From: an uncultured Verrucomicrobiota bacterium
GTDB lineage: Bacteria > Verrucomicrobiota > Verrucomicrobiia > Limisphaerales > UBA9464
Reading direction: 5' to 3'
Length of the DNA: 23,886 nucleotides
NCBI GenBank assembly: GCA_903925515.1
Contig: CAIYFP010000447.1
Span: 1 to 23,886, forward strand
Shown: positions 8,050 through 17,600 of the stretch, in pieces
Layout: each line of letters opens with the position of its first letter
How positions within the stretch are numbered: the stretch's first letter is position 1
The notes under the pieces: generated by a model
Seen by the model: the letters and a program-made list of their open reading frames with translations, nothing else
What the model was told of the DNA's origin: nothing
Databases searched by the model: none
Translations under genes and position numbers: made by a program

Positions 8050-9504
8050 CTACGCCCCCAGCCTGCGCAGGATGTTGCTCGTGACCCGCTCCACCACGGG
8101 GTCACGGCCGCGAAGGCCGTGCGCCCAGTCCGTGCTGCCCACCGTGACCACCGTGCCCCCGCGCTGGTGCCAGCCCAGCACGGCGTGCCCCTTGCGGCCC
8201 TTCTCCCACCGCTCGTACCACTCGCAGTCGTCGGGATGCCATTGCGCCGGGGCCGTCGCAAGGATCTCGAAGGACCCCGGGGTGCCGTCCCGACCCGTGG
8301 GAGACGGAAGCCCGTCGCGCCACTCCAGCTCGCACCCGTCGCATTCATAGCCCACGACCGTGTCCTTGGAGCCAAACGAGTCGCCGGCACGCATGCCGGT
8401 GCCCTCGAACAACCAATGGTCCGGCCGATGCACGGTGTAGCCCCCGCTGGCATCCATGAGCTGCCCATGGCTTCGGTGGTATCCACCCCACAGGAAACCC
8501 ACCCCCGTCAGCGAGTTCTCCGGGCGTCCCACGAGGTGGTGACTCCACAGGGACGACAACGTCGCCATGCTCCCACGCGCGGAATAGACCGGGTCTTGAT
8601 GGTAGTTCTGCTTCCAGCAGGTCAGCGCGCGTCCGCCATCCTCGCTGCGCACCTGCCAGCAACAGGTGTTGCCGCTCAGGAACGCCGCGTTGCCGCCCCG
8701 GCCCACGTAGGCCTCCAGCGCGTCCCGCATCGGGGCTGACCAGTACTCGTCATGCCCCACGCTCACCACCAACCGTCGCCCCCGCAGGATCTCCGGATGC
8801 TCCTCGAGGTCGCCGTTCGTCGCGTACGCCATGTCGTGCCCGGCCCCCTCCGCCCACTCCACGAAGGCCTGCTCCCAGTTCGGGAACAGGCTTGCAGGCG
8901 GTCGCTCATGGGAAACCCGATGCCCTTGGTTTCCTCCTCGACCGTTGTAGGCGTACAGGCTGAAGCCTCCCCAGTTGTTGTAGGCGTTGTACGTGTGCGT
9001 CGCGAACGGCAGGAGGACCTTGCCGCCCTCGCCCTCGCGGGGCCGAACCACGAAGAAACACGAGGACTCCGCAGAACGCCCCCCTCGCCTCACGTACCGC
9101 CCACCGCCATCACGGACCCGGAACGTCACGTGATAGTATCCGCTTCGCCATGCGGGCCCCACCGGCACCGTGCAGGCCACGGGCCACCGACACCCGTGGG
9201 ACGAGGCATCCTCCGGCACCGGCTGCTCACCCAGCTTGCTGGCTTCCCCCGTCCAAACCACCTCGCGCCGCACCCCGTGACGCGCGATCTCCACCGCGCA
9301 ACTCGATGCCGAGGACGAAACATGAAGCGTCACCTCGTCGCCCCGCTGAAAGCTCGCGCGGCCCGCGTAGCCCTCCACGTACAACCCATGCGGTTCACCA
9401 CCGGGTTCCGCGTGCGCCCAATCCATGGCCCCAACCCCGGCCCCGGCCGCGCCCGCAAGGCGGAGGAACGGACGCCGCCGCATGGTGTTCGCGATCATCG
9501 CCAT
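8050..9504 (-). CDS. Exported N,N-dimethylformamidase beta subunit-like protein
   Basis: This protein of about 484 residues is related to the C-terminal part of the large (beta) subunit of N,N-dimethylformamidase, an iron amidohydrolase. The N-terminus carries a twin-arginine leader (RRRPFLRLAGAAGAG, from about residue 9), so it is probably exported folded. A beta-rich domain at about 38-155 is followed by the glutamine-amidotransferase-like fold. Typical motifs are TYNAYNNWGGFSLYAYN (171-187), SVGHDEYWS (248-256) and a GGNAAFLSGNTCCW stretch (270-283). The HxEYW motif contains residues of the type that bind iron in the enzyme. No small subunit gene is adjacent, and the real substrate cannot be inferred. 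Starts at 9504, 9498 or 9483 all keep the leader; none has a clear ribosome binding site. It follows the PfkB kinase gene by 17 bases and is probably co-transcribed with it. Confidence 0.8.
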   Translation of the reverse strand: MAMIANTMRRRPFLRLAGAAGAGVGAMDWAHAEPGGEPHGLYVEGYAGRASFQRGDEVTLHVSSSASSCAVEIARHGVRREVVWTGEASKLGEQPVPEDASSHGCRWPVACTVPVGPAWRSGYYHVTFRVRDGGGRYVRRGGRSAESSCFFVVRPREGEGGKVLLPFATHTYNAYNNWGGFSLYAYNGRGGNQGHRVSHERPPASLFPNWEQAFVEWAEGAGHDMAYATNGDLEEHPEILRGRRLVVSVGHDEYWSAPMRDALEAYVGRGGNAAFLSGNTCCWQVRSEDGGRALTCWKQNYHQDPVYSARGSMATLSSLWSHHLVGRPENSLTGVGFLWGGYHRSHGQLMDASGGYTVHRPDHWLFEGTGMRAGDSFGSKDTVVGYECDGCELEWRDGLPSPTGRDGTPGSFEILATAPAQWHPDDCEWYERWEKGRKGHAVLGWHQRGGTVVTVGSTDWAHGLRGRDPVVERVTSNILRRLGA

Positions 9505-9521
9505 CCGGCGCTTGCCGCGGC

Positions 9522-10577
9522 CTAGAAATCGTCCTCGTTGGGCTCAAGCGGCGGACGCAACCCGTACTTTTTCCGGAGCGCCTGCACCGCCGCCAACGGC
9601 TTCATGCCCCCCGTGCACGTGGGGTCCGTCAAGGATGCCGCCGCCGCGCAAACGCCCGTCAGCAGGCTCTCCTGGATTTCCCATCCCTCGTGCAGCCCGT
9701 ACAACACCCCGGCGGCAAACGCATCCCCGGCCCCGGCCGTCCCCGCGATCGCCTTGTCCGGCATCTTCAGCGAAGGTTGCCAGAAATCCTTCCCGTCCCG
9801 CGTCCGTCCAAACGCACCCTCGGGAAAATGGATGATCACCAGTTCCTTGACCCCGTGCTGCAAGATGGCGCCGGCCGCATGCCGCAACGAGACGGTGTCG
9901 AGCTTGCCGTCCTTGCGAATCTTGAAGCCGGTCACCATCCCGGCCTCGTACTCGTTGATGATGGCGTAGTCGCAATGCTTCAACGCCGGCGTCACCACCG
10001 CCTTGAATCGGTCGCTCGCCTCGCTCACCACGTCGATGCACGTCCGCAAGCCCGCCGCCTGCGCCGCCGCCAAGACCTTCGCCGCCTGCGTCACCCCCTC
10101 CTTGTTCAGGGTGTCCATCTTGTCCAGCAACAGCAGGTACCCCATGTGGAAGAAGCGCGCCTTCGTCCTCGTGAAGTCGAGTTCCTTGCCATCCCACAAC
10201 GCGTTCGCGCCCCGATGATGAAAAAACGTTCGCTTTCCCGTCCCCGCCACCGTCATCACGTCCGTGTAGGACGTCGGGGCGTCCGCCGTCGCCTTCAGGA
10301 AACGCGTCTCGATCTTGTGCTTCTCGCAGTCCGCAAGGATTTGCGCGCCCAACCCGTCCTTGCCCACCAACCCTGCCGCATGGAGCGGGAAGGGAGCGCC
10401 CATCTTCGCAAGGTTCACCAGCACGTTGTACGGCGACCCTCCGGTCCCCTGGTGCTGGGACTTGATGTTGGCCAGTTGCTCCTGGCCCGGGTACGTGTCG
10501 ATGACCTTGACCTGGTCGATGATCCAGTTGCCACCGGCCAAGAGGCCGCAGCGCTTGGAGGTCGGTGAGGCTTTCAT
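9522..10577 (-). CDS. PfkB family carbohydrate kinase
   Basis: This 351-residue cytoplasmic kinase belongs to the ribokinase/PfkB family and phosphorylates a sugar or nucleoside with ATP. The first family region is GTGGSPYNVLVNLAKMG (44-60) with the flexible Gly-Gly. The second signature is AGTAGAGDAFAAGVLYGLHEG (278-298), where Asp285 is the expected catalytic base and GAGD forms the anion hole. The residue normally Asp or Asn before this motif is Gly279 (GTAGAGD), a minor deviation. Substrate specificity cannot be read from sequence. ATG at 10577 is chosen because the family fold begins right after it (LLAGGNWIID); an in-frame extension to 10640 has no family similarity. The gene lies 99 bases after tsaD and 17 before the dimethylformamidase-like gene. 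Confidence 0.9.
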   Translation of the reverse strand: MKASPTSKRCGLLAGGNWIIDQVKVIDTYPGQEQLANIKSQHQGTGGSPYNVLVNLAKMGAPFPLHAAGLVGKDGLGAQILADCEKHKIETRFLKATADAPTSYTDVMTVAGTGKRTFFHHRGANALWDGKELDFTRTKARFFHMGYLLLLDKMDTLNKEGVTQAAKVLAAAQAAGLRTCIDVVSEASDRFKAVVTPALKHCDYAIINEYEAGMVTGFKIRKDGKLDTVSLRHAAGAILQHGVKELVIIHFPEGAFGRTRDGKDFWQPSLKMPDKAIAGTAGAGDAFAAGVLYGLHEGWEIQESLLTGVCAAAASLTDPTCTGGMKPLAAVQALRKKYGLRPPLEPNEDDF

Positions 10578-10676
10578 TCGCAGAACGGGGGGGATTTGCA
10601 CGGCCCGGGCGGTCGAATTTACTCCAACCGGTGGAACCACGCGCGAAACCCTATCCCGTTCCCCTGCCGGATGTCT

Positions 10677-11741
10677 TCAACGATTTGCTCGAAAATTGTG
10701 CTCCCACCCAACCCGCAGCGCATCCAATCCCCAACCAGGCAACACCTCCAGCCCCGGCTCGTCCGCCTTGTACCCTTCCCTCCATTGCCGTTCCCCGAGC
10801 AAGGCCGCCATCGCCGCGTTGTCCGTGCAGTACTCCGGACGCGCCGCCCGGAACTCCATCCCCGCACGGCTGCAACCCGCCGCAAGGTCCCGGCGCAACG
10901 CGCGGTTGCACGACACCCCCCCGGACGCCGTCACACAGCTCACCCGTTCCCGCCGCGCCGCCCGCAACGTCTTGCCCACCAAGGTCTCCACGACGGCCTC
11001 CCGTACCTCCGCGCAAACCGCCCGTGCCCGTGCCATGTCCTCCCTGACCTCCGGGTGCCGCCCAAGGTAGGTCCTCACGGAAGTCTTGAGCCCGCTGAAG
11101 CTGAAGTCGTCCCCGGGCTCATGCAGCATCGGCCTCGGGAACAGCATCGCGCCGCCAGCCCCCTCCTCCGCCATCCGGTCCACCTCCGGACCACCCGGAT
11201 ACCCAAGCCCCAGCAGCTTCGCCACCTTGTCGAAGCACTCGCCCGCCGCGTCGTCCAGCGTGCTTCCCAGCACCCGGTGACGTCCGAATCCCTCCACCTT
11301 CACCAGCATCGTGTGGCCCCCGCTCACGATCAGCGAGAGGTTCGGCACCAGCTTCTCCCACGCCGCACGCCCCGGCTCCCCCTCGATCCACGGCGAGTAC
11401 AGGTGCGCCTCATGGTGGTGAATCCCCATCAACGGCACACCCAACGCCATGGCAAAGCCCTGAGCCGCCGCATACCCCGAAGCCAACGCCGCCGGAAGCC
11501 CGGGCCCGCGCGTTGCCACCACCACCTCCACCTCGCCCGCGACCACCCCGGCGAGCACCAAGGCCTCCCTCACCACCGGCACCAGGTTCCGCAAATGCTC
11601 CCGCGTCGCCAGCTCCGGCACCACCCCGCCATACTCGGCATGCAATCGCACCTGCGAGGCCACCACGCTCGACAGAACCACGCCATCCCGCACCACGGCG
11701 GCCGCCGTCTCGTCGCACGAGCTCTCAATCCCAAGCACCAT
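10677..11741 (-). CDS. tsaD: tRNA N6-adenosine threonylcarbamoyltransferase TsaD
   Basis: TsaD transfers the threonylcarbamoyl group from TC-AMP to A37 of ANN-decoding tRNAs, working with TsaB and TsaE in the cytoplasm. The 354-residue length is normal. Visible hallmarks are the N-terminal GIESSCDETA (4-13), the metal site HHEAH (His109 and His113), SGGHT (140-144), the GECFDKVAKLLGLGYPGGP segment (about 167-185), FSFSGLKT and the C-terminal CTDNAAMAA with the third metal-binding Asp287. ATG at 11741 has AAGG just upstream; a GTG at 11762 is also in frame. It starts 24 bases after the ctpA stop codon and is likely co-transcribed with it. tsaB and tsaE are not in the window. TsaD is essential or near-essential in most bacteria, so this is a core gene. 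Confidence 0.97.
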   Translation of the reverse strand: MVLGIESSCDETAAAVVRDGVVLSSVVASQVRLHAEYGGVVPELATREHLRNLVPVVREALVLAGVVAGEVEVVVATRGPGLPAALASGYAAAQGFAMALGVPLMGIHHHEAHLYSPWIEGEPGRAAWEKLVPNLSLIVSGGHTMLVKVEGFGRHRVLGSTLDDAAGECFDKVAKLLGLGYPGGPEVDRMAEEGAGGAMLFPRPMLHEPGDDFSFSGLKTSVRTYLGRHPEVREDMARARAVCAEVREAVVETLVGKTLRAARRERVSCVTASGGVSCNRALRRDLAAGCSRAGMEFRAARPEYCTDNAAMAALLGERQWREGYKADEPGLEVLPGWGLDALRVGWEHNFRANR

Positions 11742-11765
11742 CGCCTTGCCGCCCCACCCCACGCC

Positions 11766-13115
11766 TCACTGGACCTTCGACGGCGAGTTCGTCCGTCCCT
11801 CCGCCGATGCCCTCTTCCCAAAAAGGTTCACGCCCTTCAGCAAGTCCATCGCCCGCTCCAGCTGCACGTCCCGGTCCCCCTCCACCAGCTCCCGGATCGC
11901 CGCCCGACGCCCCTCCTCGAACCCCTTCAAGGCGTCGTCAAGGTTCGCCTTGCCTCCCGGCAGCCGCCTCAGCTGCACCGCAGCCTCCTCGTCCTCGGTC
12001 ATGGGCACCTCGATGTCCGGCGCCAACCCCTTCTCATGGATCACGCGATGGCTCGGCGTGTAATACTTCGCGGTCGTCAATCGCAACGCCGACCCGTCCG
12101 ACATCGGCAGGATGCTTTGCACGGACCCCTTCCCGAACGTCTGCTCGCCCACCAGCACCGCCCGCTTCAGGTCCTGCAAGCAACCCGACACGATCTCCGC
12201 CGCACTCGCGCTTCCCCCGTTCACCAAGATCGCCATCGGCACACGCCGAACCTTCCCTCGCGACAGCGCCACGCGCCGCGTGTTGCTCGCGGCCGACCGG
12301 CCCTCGGTCGAAACAATCAACTGGTTGCGCTCCACGAACTTCTCGCAAACGGCCACGGCTTGGTCCAGCAACCCACCGGGGTTTCCTCGCAGGTCCAGCA
12401 CCAGCGCCTCCATGCCCCTCGACTCCAGGAGCTTCAACGACTCCTCAAGCTCCTCCGCCGTCCGCTCCGCAAACTGCGTCAGCCGCACGTAGCCCACCTT
12501 CCCCTCCCCCAGCGGGAACGCGCGTCGGTTGTCGATGTCCTTGGCCGTGTACACCCGGATGTCCGCCCGCTTCAACGTGATGTCCCGCGCCTCCGTCTGC
12601 CCGGGGCGCTGCACCGTCAACACCACCTCGCTCCCCGGCGCCCCTCTCAACGAAACCACCGCATCCCCTTGGTTCATCCGCTCCGTCGTCTTCCCGTCGA
12701 TCTTGATGATCCGGTCCTGCGGCAGGATCCCCGCCTCGAACGCCGGCGTGTCCTCCATCGGCGAAATCACCACCAACGCGCCATCCTTGGCCTGCACCTG
12801 CAAGCCCACCCCGCCATACGTCCCCTCCGTGTCCTGCTTCAGGTCCTCGTACTTCGTCGCCTCCATGAACTCGCTGTGCGGGTCCAGCGTCGAGAGCATC
12901 CCCTTCAACGCCCCTTGCACCAGCTCCCGGTACGAAAGGTTCTCCCCGTCCACATGGTCCCGCCGCACCCGCTCAAGGACCCGCGCGAACATCTCAAGCT
13001 GCTGGTATGCGTCGTCCTTCTCCCCGCCGCCCATCAAGCGCATCACGCTCGCGCCCGAGAAGAGGAACAAGCCAAGCGCCAGCGCATAACACCCAAGGAC
13101 GAGTCGCCGTTTCAT
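11766..13115 (-). CDS. ctpA: C-terminal processing protease, S41 family (CtpA-like)
   Basis: This 449-residue serine protease of the S41 family trims the C-termini of extracytoplasmic proteins. A single hydrophobic segment (about residues 5-25) works as a signal anchor. The N-terminal helical region contains DPHSEFM (78-84). The PDZ domain is at about 100-175 (GVGLQVQAKDGALVV, with EAGILPQDRIIKIDG), and the protease core at about 195-365. The catalytic Ser/Lys pair is Ser304 in GGSASAAEI and Lys329 in TFGKGSVQ, with Gln333 four residues on. The 25-residue Ser-Lys spacing is that of CtpB and D1 protease. The C-terminal tail is charged and helical. The start is uncertain among ATGs at 13115, 13127 and 13139; the first places the signal anchor directly at the N-terminus. 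It is 76 bases downstream of the DUF1501 gene and 24 upstream of tsaD. Confidence 0.93.
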   Translation of the reverse strand: MKRRLVLGCYALALGLFLFSGASVMRLMGGGEKDDAYQQLEMFARVLERVRRDHVDGENLSYRELVQGALKGMLSTLDPHSEFMEATKYEDLKQDTEGTYGGVGLQVQAKDGALVVISPMEDTPAFEAGILPQDRIIKIDGKTTERMNQGDAVVSLRGAPGSEVVLTVQRPGQTEARDITLKRADIRVYTAKDIDNRRAFPLGEGKVGYVRLTQFAERTAEELEESLKLLESRGMEALVLDLRGNPGGLLDQAVAVCEKFVERNQLIVSTEGRSAASNTRRVALSRGKVRRVPMAILVNGGSASAAEIVSGCLQDLKRAVLVGEQTFGKGSVQSILPMSDGSALRLTTAKYYTPSHRVIHEKGLAPDIEVPMTEDEEAAVQLRRLPGGKANLDDALKGFEEGRRAAIRELVEGDRDVQLERAMDLLKGVNLFGKRASAEGRTNSPSKVQ

Positions 13116-13191
13116 CGTGTCACCCATGCTACCGCCCATGCCCCGATCCGCAACGACGCATCCCGCCCGCCGCCGCCCCCCCGACTCCCCC

Positions 13192-14643
13192 TCACGCCAT
13201 CAACGCGGGGATCAACTCCCCGTGGATGTCCGTCAACCGGTAGTCCCGTCCCTCGAACCGGTACGTCAGCCTCTTGTGCTCGATCCCCAGCAGGTGCAGC
13301 CACGTCGCGTGCAGGTCGTGCACGCTCACCGGGTCCTTCACGATGTTGTACCCGAACTCGTCCGTCTCCCCGATCACCGTCCCTGCCTTGATCCCGCCCC
13401 CGGCGAACCACATCGAGTAGCACCGCGGATGGTGGTCGCGCCCAAAGCTCGTCTTCGAGATGTCCCCTTGGCTGTACGCCGTCCTGCCAAACTCCCCGCC
13501 CCAGATCACCAGCGTCTCGTCCAGCATGCCGCGCTGGGCAAGGTCCCGGATCAACGCCGCGCTCGGCTTGTCCGTCTGGCCCGCTTGATTCTTGATGCCG
13601 TCCGGCAGGCCCCCGTGATGGTCCCAGTCCCGGTGGCACAACTGGATGAACCGCACCCCGCGCTCCGCAAGCCTCCGCGCCAGCAGGCAGTTGTTCGCGA
13701 ACGACGGCTTGCCCGGCGACGCCCCGTACATCTCCAGCACCTCCCTCGGCTCCCTCGCAATGTCCATCAACTCCGGCACGCTCGCCTGCATCCGGAACGC
13801 CAGCTCGTAGTTGTCGATGTGCGTCGCGATGTCCGGGTCTGCCAACCGCCCCAGTTGCCTCTGGTTCAACGCCTGCATCGCGTCGATCAACCGGCGCCTC
13901 GCCGCGCGATCCATGCCCGGCGGGTCCGACACGTACAAGACCGGGTCCCCTTGGTTCCGGAACTGCACCCCCTGGTAGTTGCCCGGCAGGAATCCATTTC
14001 CCCAATACCGCGCCTGCAACGGCTGGCCCCCGCCCCCGCTCGTCAGCACCACGAACGCAGGCAGGTTCTCGTTCTCGCTCCCAAGCCCGTACGCAATCCA
14101 TGCACCCATGGTCGGACGCCCCGGCTGCTGGTGCCCCGTCCCGAAAAACGTCACCGCCGGGTCATGGTTGATCGGCTCCGTGAACACCGAGCGCACCAAC
14201 GCCGCATGGTCCATGATCCCGCCCGTGTGCGACATCACCTCGCTCAGCTCGACGCCGTGCTTTCCAAACCTCTTGAACGCAAACGGCGACCCCACGCACA
14301 GCAGTTGCTTCTGCCCCGCCGTCATCCCCGTGATCCGCTGCCCGCGCCGCACCGAGGGCGGCAGCTCCGTCCCCGTCAACTCCGCCAGCTTCGGCTTCGG
14401 GTCAAACAGGTCGATGTGCGACGGCGCCCCCGACTGGAAGAGGTAGATCACCCGCTTCGCCTTCGGCGCCACATGCAGCGTGTCCAGCACCCCGGGGATT
14501 CCCCCGCGCTTGCCCTCGGCCGCGCGCGCACTTCCCTCGGGGTTCAGCAACGTGGCCAACGCCACCGCCCCCAGCCCCGTCGTGCTGCGCGTCAGGAACG
14601 CGCGCCGCGACAAGATCCTCTCGACGTCCGGAATCAGGTTCAT
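13192..14643 (-). CDS. DUF1501 family protein with Tat leader
   Basis: This 483-residue protein matches DUF1501, a sulfatase/alkaline phosphatase-fold family that is abundant in Planctomycetota and Verrucomicrobiota. The leader SRRAFLTRSTTGLGAVALATLL (from residue 12) is a twin-arginine signal, so export in folded form is expected. Conserved features are FQSGAPSHIDLFDPKP (69-84), the DWDHHG stretch (339-344), GGEFGRT (382-388), GRDHHP (401-406) and the closing DIHGELIPALM. The Asp/His clusters suggest metal binding as in the fold family, but no reaction has been established that I know of. The gene follows the DUF1549/DUF1553 cytochrome gene by 12 bases. That pairing, in this order, is a recurring feature of these phyla and implies a joint extracytoplasmic function, probably in breakdown of complex organic matter. 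That role is inference. Confidence 0.92.
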   Translation of the reverse strand: MNLIPDVERILSRRAFLTRSTTGLGAVALATLLNPEGSARAAEGKRGGIPGVLDTLHVAPKAKRVIYLFQSGAPSHIDLFDPKPKLAELTGTELPPSVRRGQRITGMTAGQKQLLCVGSPFAFKRFGKHGVELSEVMSHTGGIMDHAALVRSVFTEPINHDPAVTFFGTGHQQPGRPTMGAWIAYGLGSENENLPAFVVLTSGGGGQPLQARYWGNGFLPGNYQGVQFRNQGDPVLYVSDPPGMDRAARRRLIDAMQALNQRQLGRLADPDIATHIDNYELAFRMQASVPELMDIAREPREVLEMYGASPGKPSFANNCLLARRLAERGVRFIQLCHRDWDHHGGLPDGIKNQAGQTDKPSAALIRDLAQRGMLDETLVIWGGEFGRTAYSQGDISKTSFGRDHHPRCYSMWFAGGGIKAGTVIGETDEFGYNIVKDPVSVHDLHATWLHLLGIEHKRLTYRFEGRDYRLTDIHGELIPALMA

Positions 14644-14655
14644 GCTCGGGAAGGG

Positions 14656-17600
14656 TTAACGGGTGATCGTCTCGTTCAGGTTCAGCAACACGTTCGCCAC
14701 CGCCGTCATCGCGGCGAGGCCGGGGGCGGGAATGCCGTCGGGCACCGGGCTCTCGCCCACCCCCAGCAAGGCCTTCGCCGCGCCCACGTCCTTCTCGAAG
14801 CGCGCAAGCTCCGTCGTGTACGTCTTGCGCAACACCCCAAGCTCCTCCGGCGTCGGCACCCGGCCCAGCACGTGCCGGAACGCCCGCAGCAGCCTCCGCC
14901 CCGGGTCGTCCGGCGCCTCGCGCCATGCCCGCGCCGCCAACGCCCGCGCCGCCTCCACATAAACCGGGTCGTTCATCAACACCAACGACTGCAACGGCGT
15001 CTGCGTCCGCTGCCTCAGGAACGTGCACACCTCCCGGTTCGGCGCGTCGAACGTCGCAAACGACGGGTAATGCGCCGACCGCCTCCAGAACACGTACATC
15101 CCGCGCCGGTATAGCTTCTCCCCCTTGTCCTGCTCGTACCGCGAGTCCGTGCCGTCCCAAATACCTGGCGGCTGGTACGGCTTCACCGACGGCCCCCCAA
15201 TCCTCGGGTCCAGCAAGCCCGACACCGCCAGCGCGTTGTCCCGCACGAACTCCGCGTCCAGCCGCAGGCGAGGCCCCCGCGCCAGCAGCCGGTTGTACCG
15301 GTCCCTCGCCAGCAACGCCTCCGTCGTCGCCGCCGACTGACGGTACGTCGCCGACGTCACGATCATGCGCACCAGCTCCTTGACGTCCCATGGGCGCACC
15401 TCCCTCGGCTTGCCCTTGCGGGCCCCGTTCCCCACCGGCCCGCCTTCCCGGAACTGCACCGCCATCCAGTCCAGCAACTCAGGATGGCTCGGCCAATCCC
15501 CCTGCGAGCCAAAGTCGTTCAGCGTCTTCACCAGCCCGGCGCCAAGGAACAACGACCACATCCGGTTCACCGTCACCCGCGACATCAACGGATGCGACGG
15601 GTCCACCAGCCAGCGGGCGAGCCCCAGCCGGTTCGCCGCCTCGCCCTTCGGCATCGGCGGCAGGAACGACGGCAACCCCGCCGTCACCCTCTCGCCCCGG
15701 TTCCTGAAATCCCCGCGCACCAGCACGAACGTGTCCCGCGGCTGCTCCATCTCCTCCATCACCAACGTCGTGGGAATCGCCCCGAACGCCTCGTCCTTCG
15801 CCTTGCGCGCCTTCGCCAGCGCCGCCTCCGCGCGAATCAGGTCGATCGCAAACACCTCGCGATAAAACCGCCGCAGGTCCTCCTGCTCCTCCGCCGTGCG
15901 CTGGCCCCCGGTCTTGGCGATCACCGGCAGGAAACCCTGCAACGCCTCACGCCGCGCCTCCTCGTCGTCCAGCACGCGGTCCCACCAGACCCACCTGTCC
16001 ACGCGCCCCGCAAGGAACGCCTCGCCCGCGCGCGAGCCCACCCGGAGCGGCTGCTCGTTGCCAACCTCCCCCTTCAAGCCGTCCCGCTCCACGTCCACGT
16101 CCCGCCGTCGCCCGTCCACCCAGACCCGCAGCCCCGACGCCTTCCCGGACCCGTCATGGGTCACCAACAGATGGTGCCAACGGTCCGCGGAAAACCCCTC
16201 CTTCGTCTTCACCTTCAACGCGTCCTCGGGCCATGCCGACACAAGGTGCACCTGCACCTTGTTGTCCGACACGAACACATCCGCGCCCCTGAACCCCGGC
16301 CCGGGCTCCATCCGGCTCCAGACCGCCCCGTTGCCCTTCCACCGAACCCACACGCCCGCCGAGAACGCGTTCGTGCGGCGCCACGGCGGCAGCCCGGACC
16401 ACTCGGCCGCGCCTCCGCCAACCAAGGCCAGCGCACGTCCCGCCACGCCCTGCTCGAACGCCAGCCCGTTCGTCCCCTTCCATTGCCCCACGATGTTCGT
16501 GCCACCCATGGCTGCCCGGAGGTCATCGTCGAACCCAATTCGCCCCGTCACGCGGTCGCGCGCCGGCTCCCCGGGCGGGCGCCCGTTGGTTTCCCGCTCG
16601 AACTTCTCCTGCGTCTCGCCCAGCTCGTTCTGGCGGTCGCCCAGCGTCTTCTCCGCGTCCTTCAACCGGAACTCCGCCTCGACCAGCCTCACCGCCTGCT
16701 CCGGCGTGGGCACCGGCAGCCGCGGCGGCGGATTGTCGCTCCGGATCCGGTCCAGCCCCTTCTCCGGCACGTTGTGGAAGAAGGCGTACAGCCGGTAGAA
16801 CTCCTTCATCGCGAGCGGGTCGTACTTGTGGTCATGGCACTCCGCGCAGCCCGTCGTCATCCCAAGCCACACGGCCCCCAGCGTGTTCACACGGTCCACC
16901 ACGTACTTGTTCAGGTACTCGTCGGGGTCCGCCCCGCCCTCGTCGTTGGTCATGTTGTTCCGGACAAACCCCGTGGCGACGCGTTGCGACTGCGTCGCGT
17001 TCGGAAGCAGGTCGCCCGCAAGCTGCTCCACCGTGAACTGGTCGAACGGCTGGTTCGTGTTGAACGACCGGATCACCCAGTCCCGCCACAGCCACATGAA
17101 CCGAACCCCGTCAAAATGGTACCCGCTCGTGTCCGCGAACCGCGCGAGGTCTAGCCAGTGCGCCGCCATCCGCTCCCCGTACTGCGGCCGCTCCAGCAAC
17201 CGGTCCACCAGCTTGCCATAGGCATCGGCCGACCCGTCCGTCAGGAACGCGTCCACCTCCTCGATCGTCGGCGGCAACCCCGTCAGGTCCATCGTCACGC
17301 GCCGGACCCACGTCGCCTTGTCCGCCTCCGGCGAGGGCTTCAACCCCTCCTTCTCCAACCGCGCCAACACGAACCGGTCCAGCTCGTTGCGCGGCCATCG
17401 CGCATCCTTCACCTCGGGCAACGCCGGGCGCTTCGGCGCCGTGAACGCCCAGTGCCCGGTCCACTCCGCCCCACCCTCCACCCACCTCCGAATCAATGCC
17501 ACCTGCGCCGCCGTCAACGGCTTTCCCCCCTCCGGCGGCGGCATCACCTCGTCCGGGTCCTTCGTCTCCACCCGCTCCACGATCGAGCTGGCCTTCGCGT

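Noticed and set aside
10578..10676. Promoter or RNA element between tsaD and the PfkB gene
   Set aside because: A few A/T-rich bases occur near 10615-10621 in the gap, but no paired -35/-10 boxes or stable hairpin with a T-run could be recognised.
10596..13391. A 931-codon open frame on the + strand across tsaD and ctpA
   Set aside because: The product is Arg/His/Pro/Leu-rich without folds, and both - strand genes beneath it are unambiguous.
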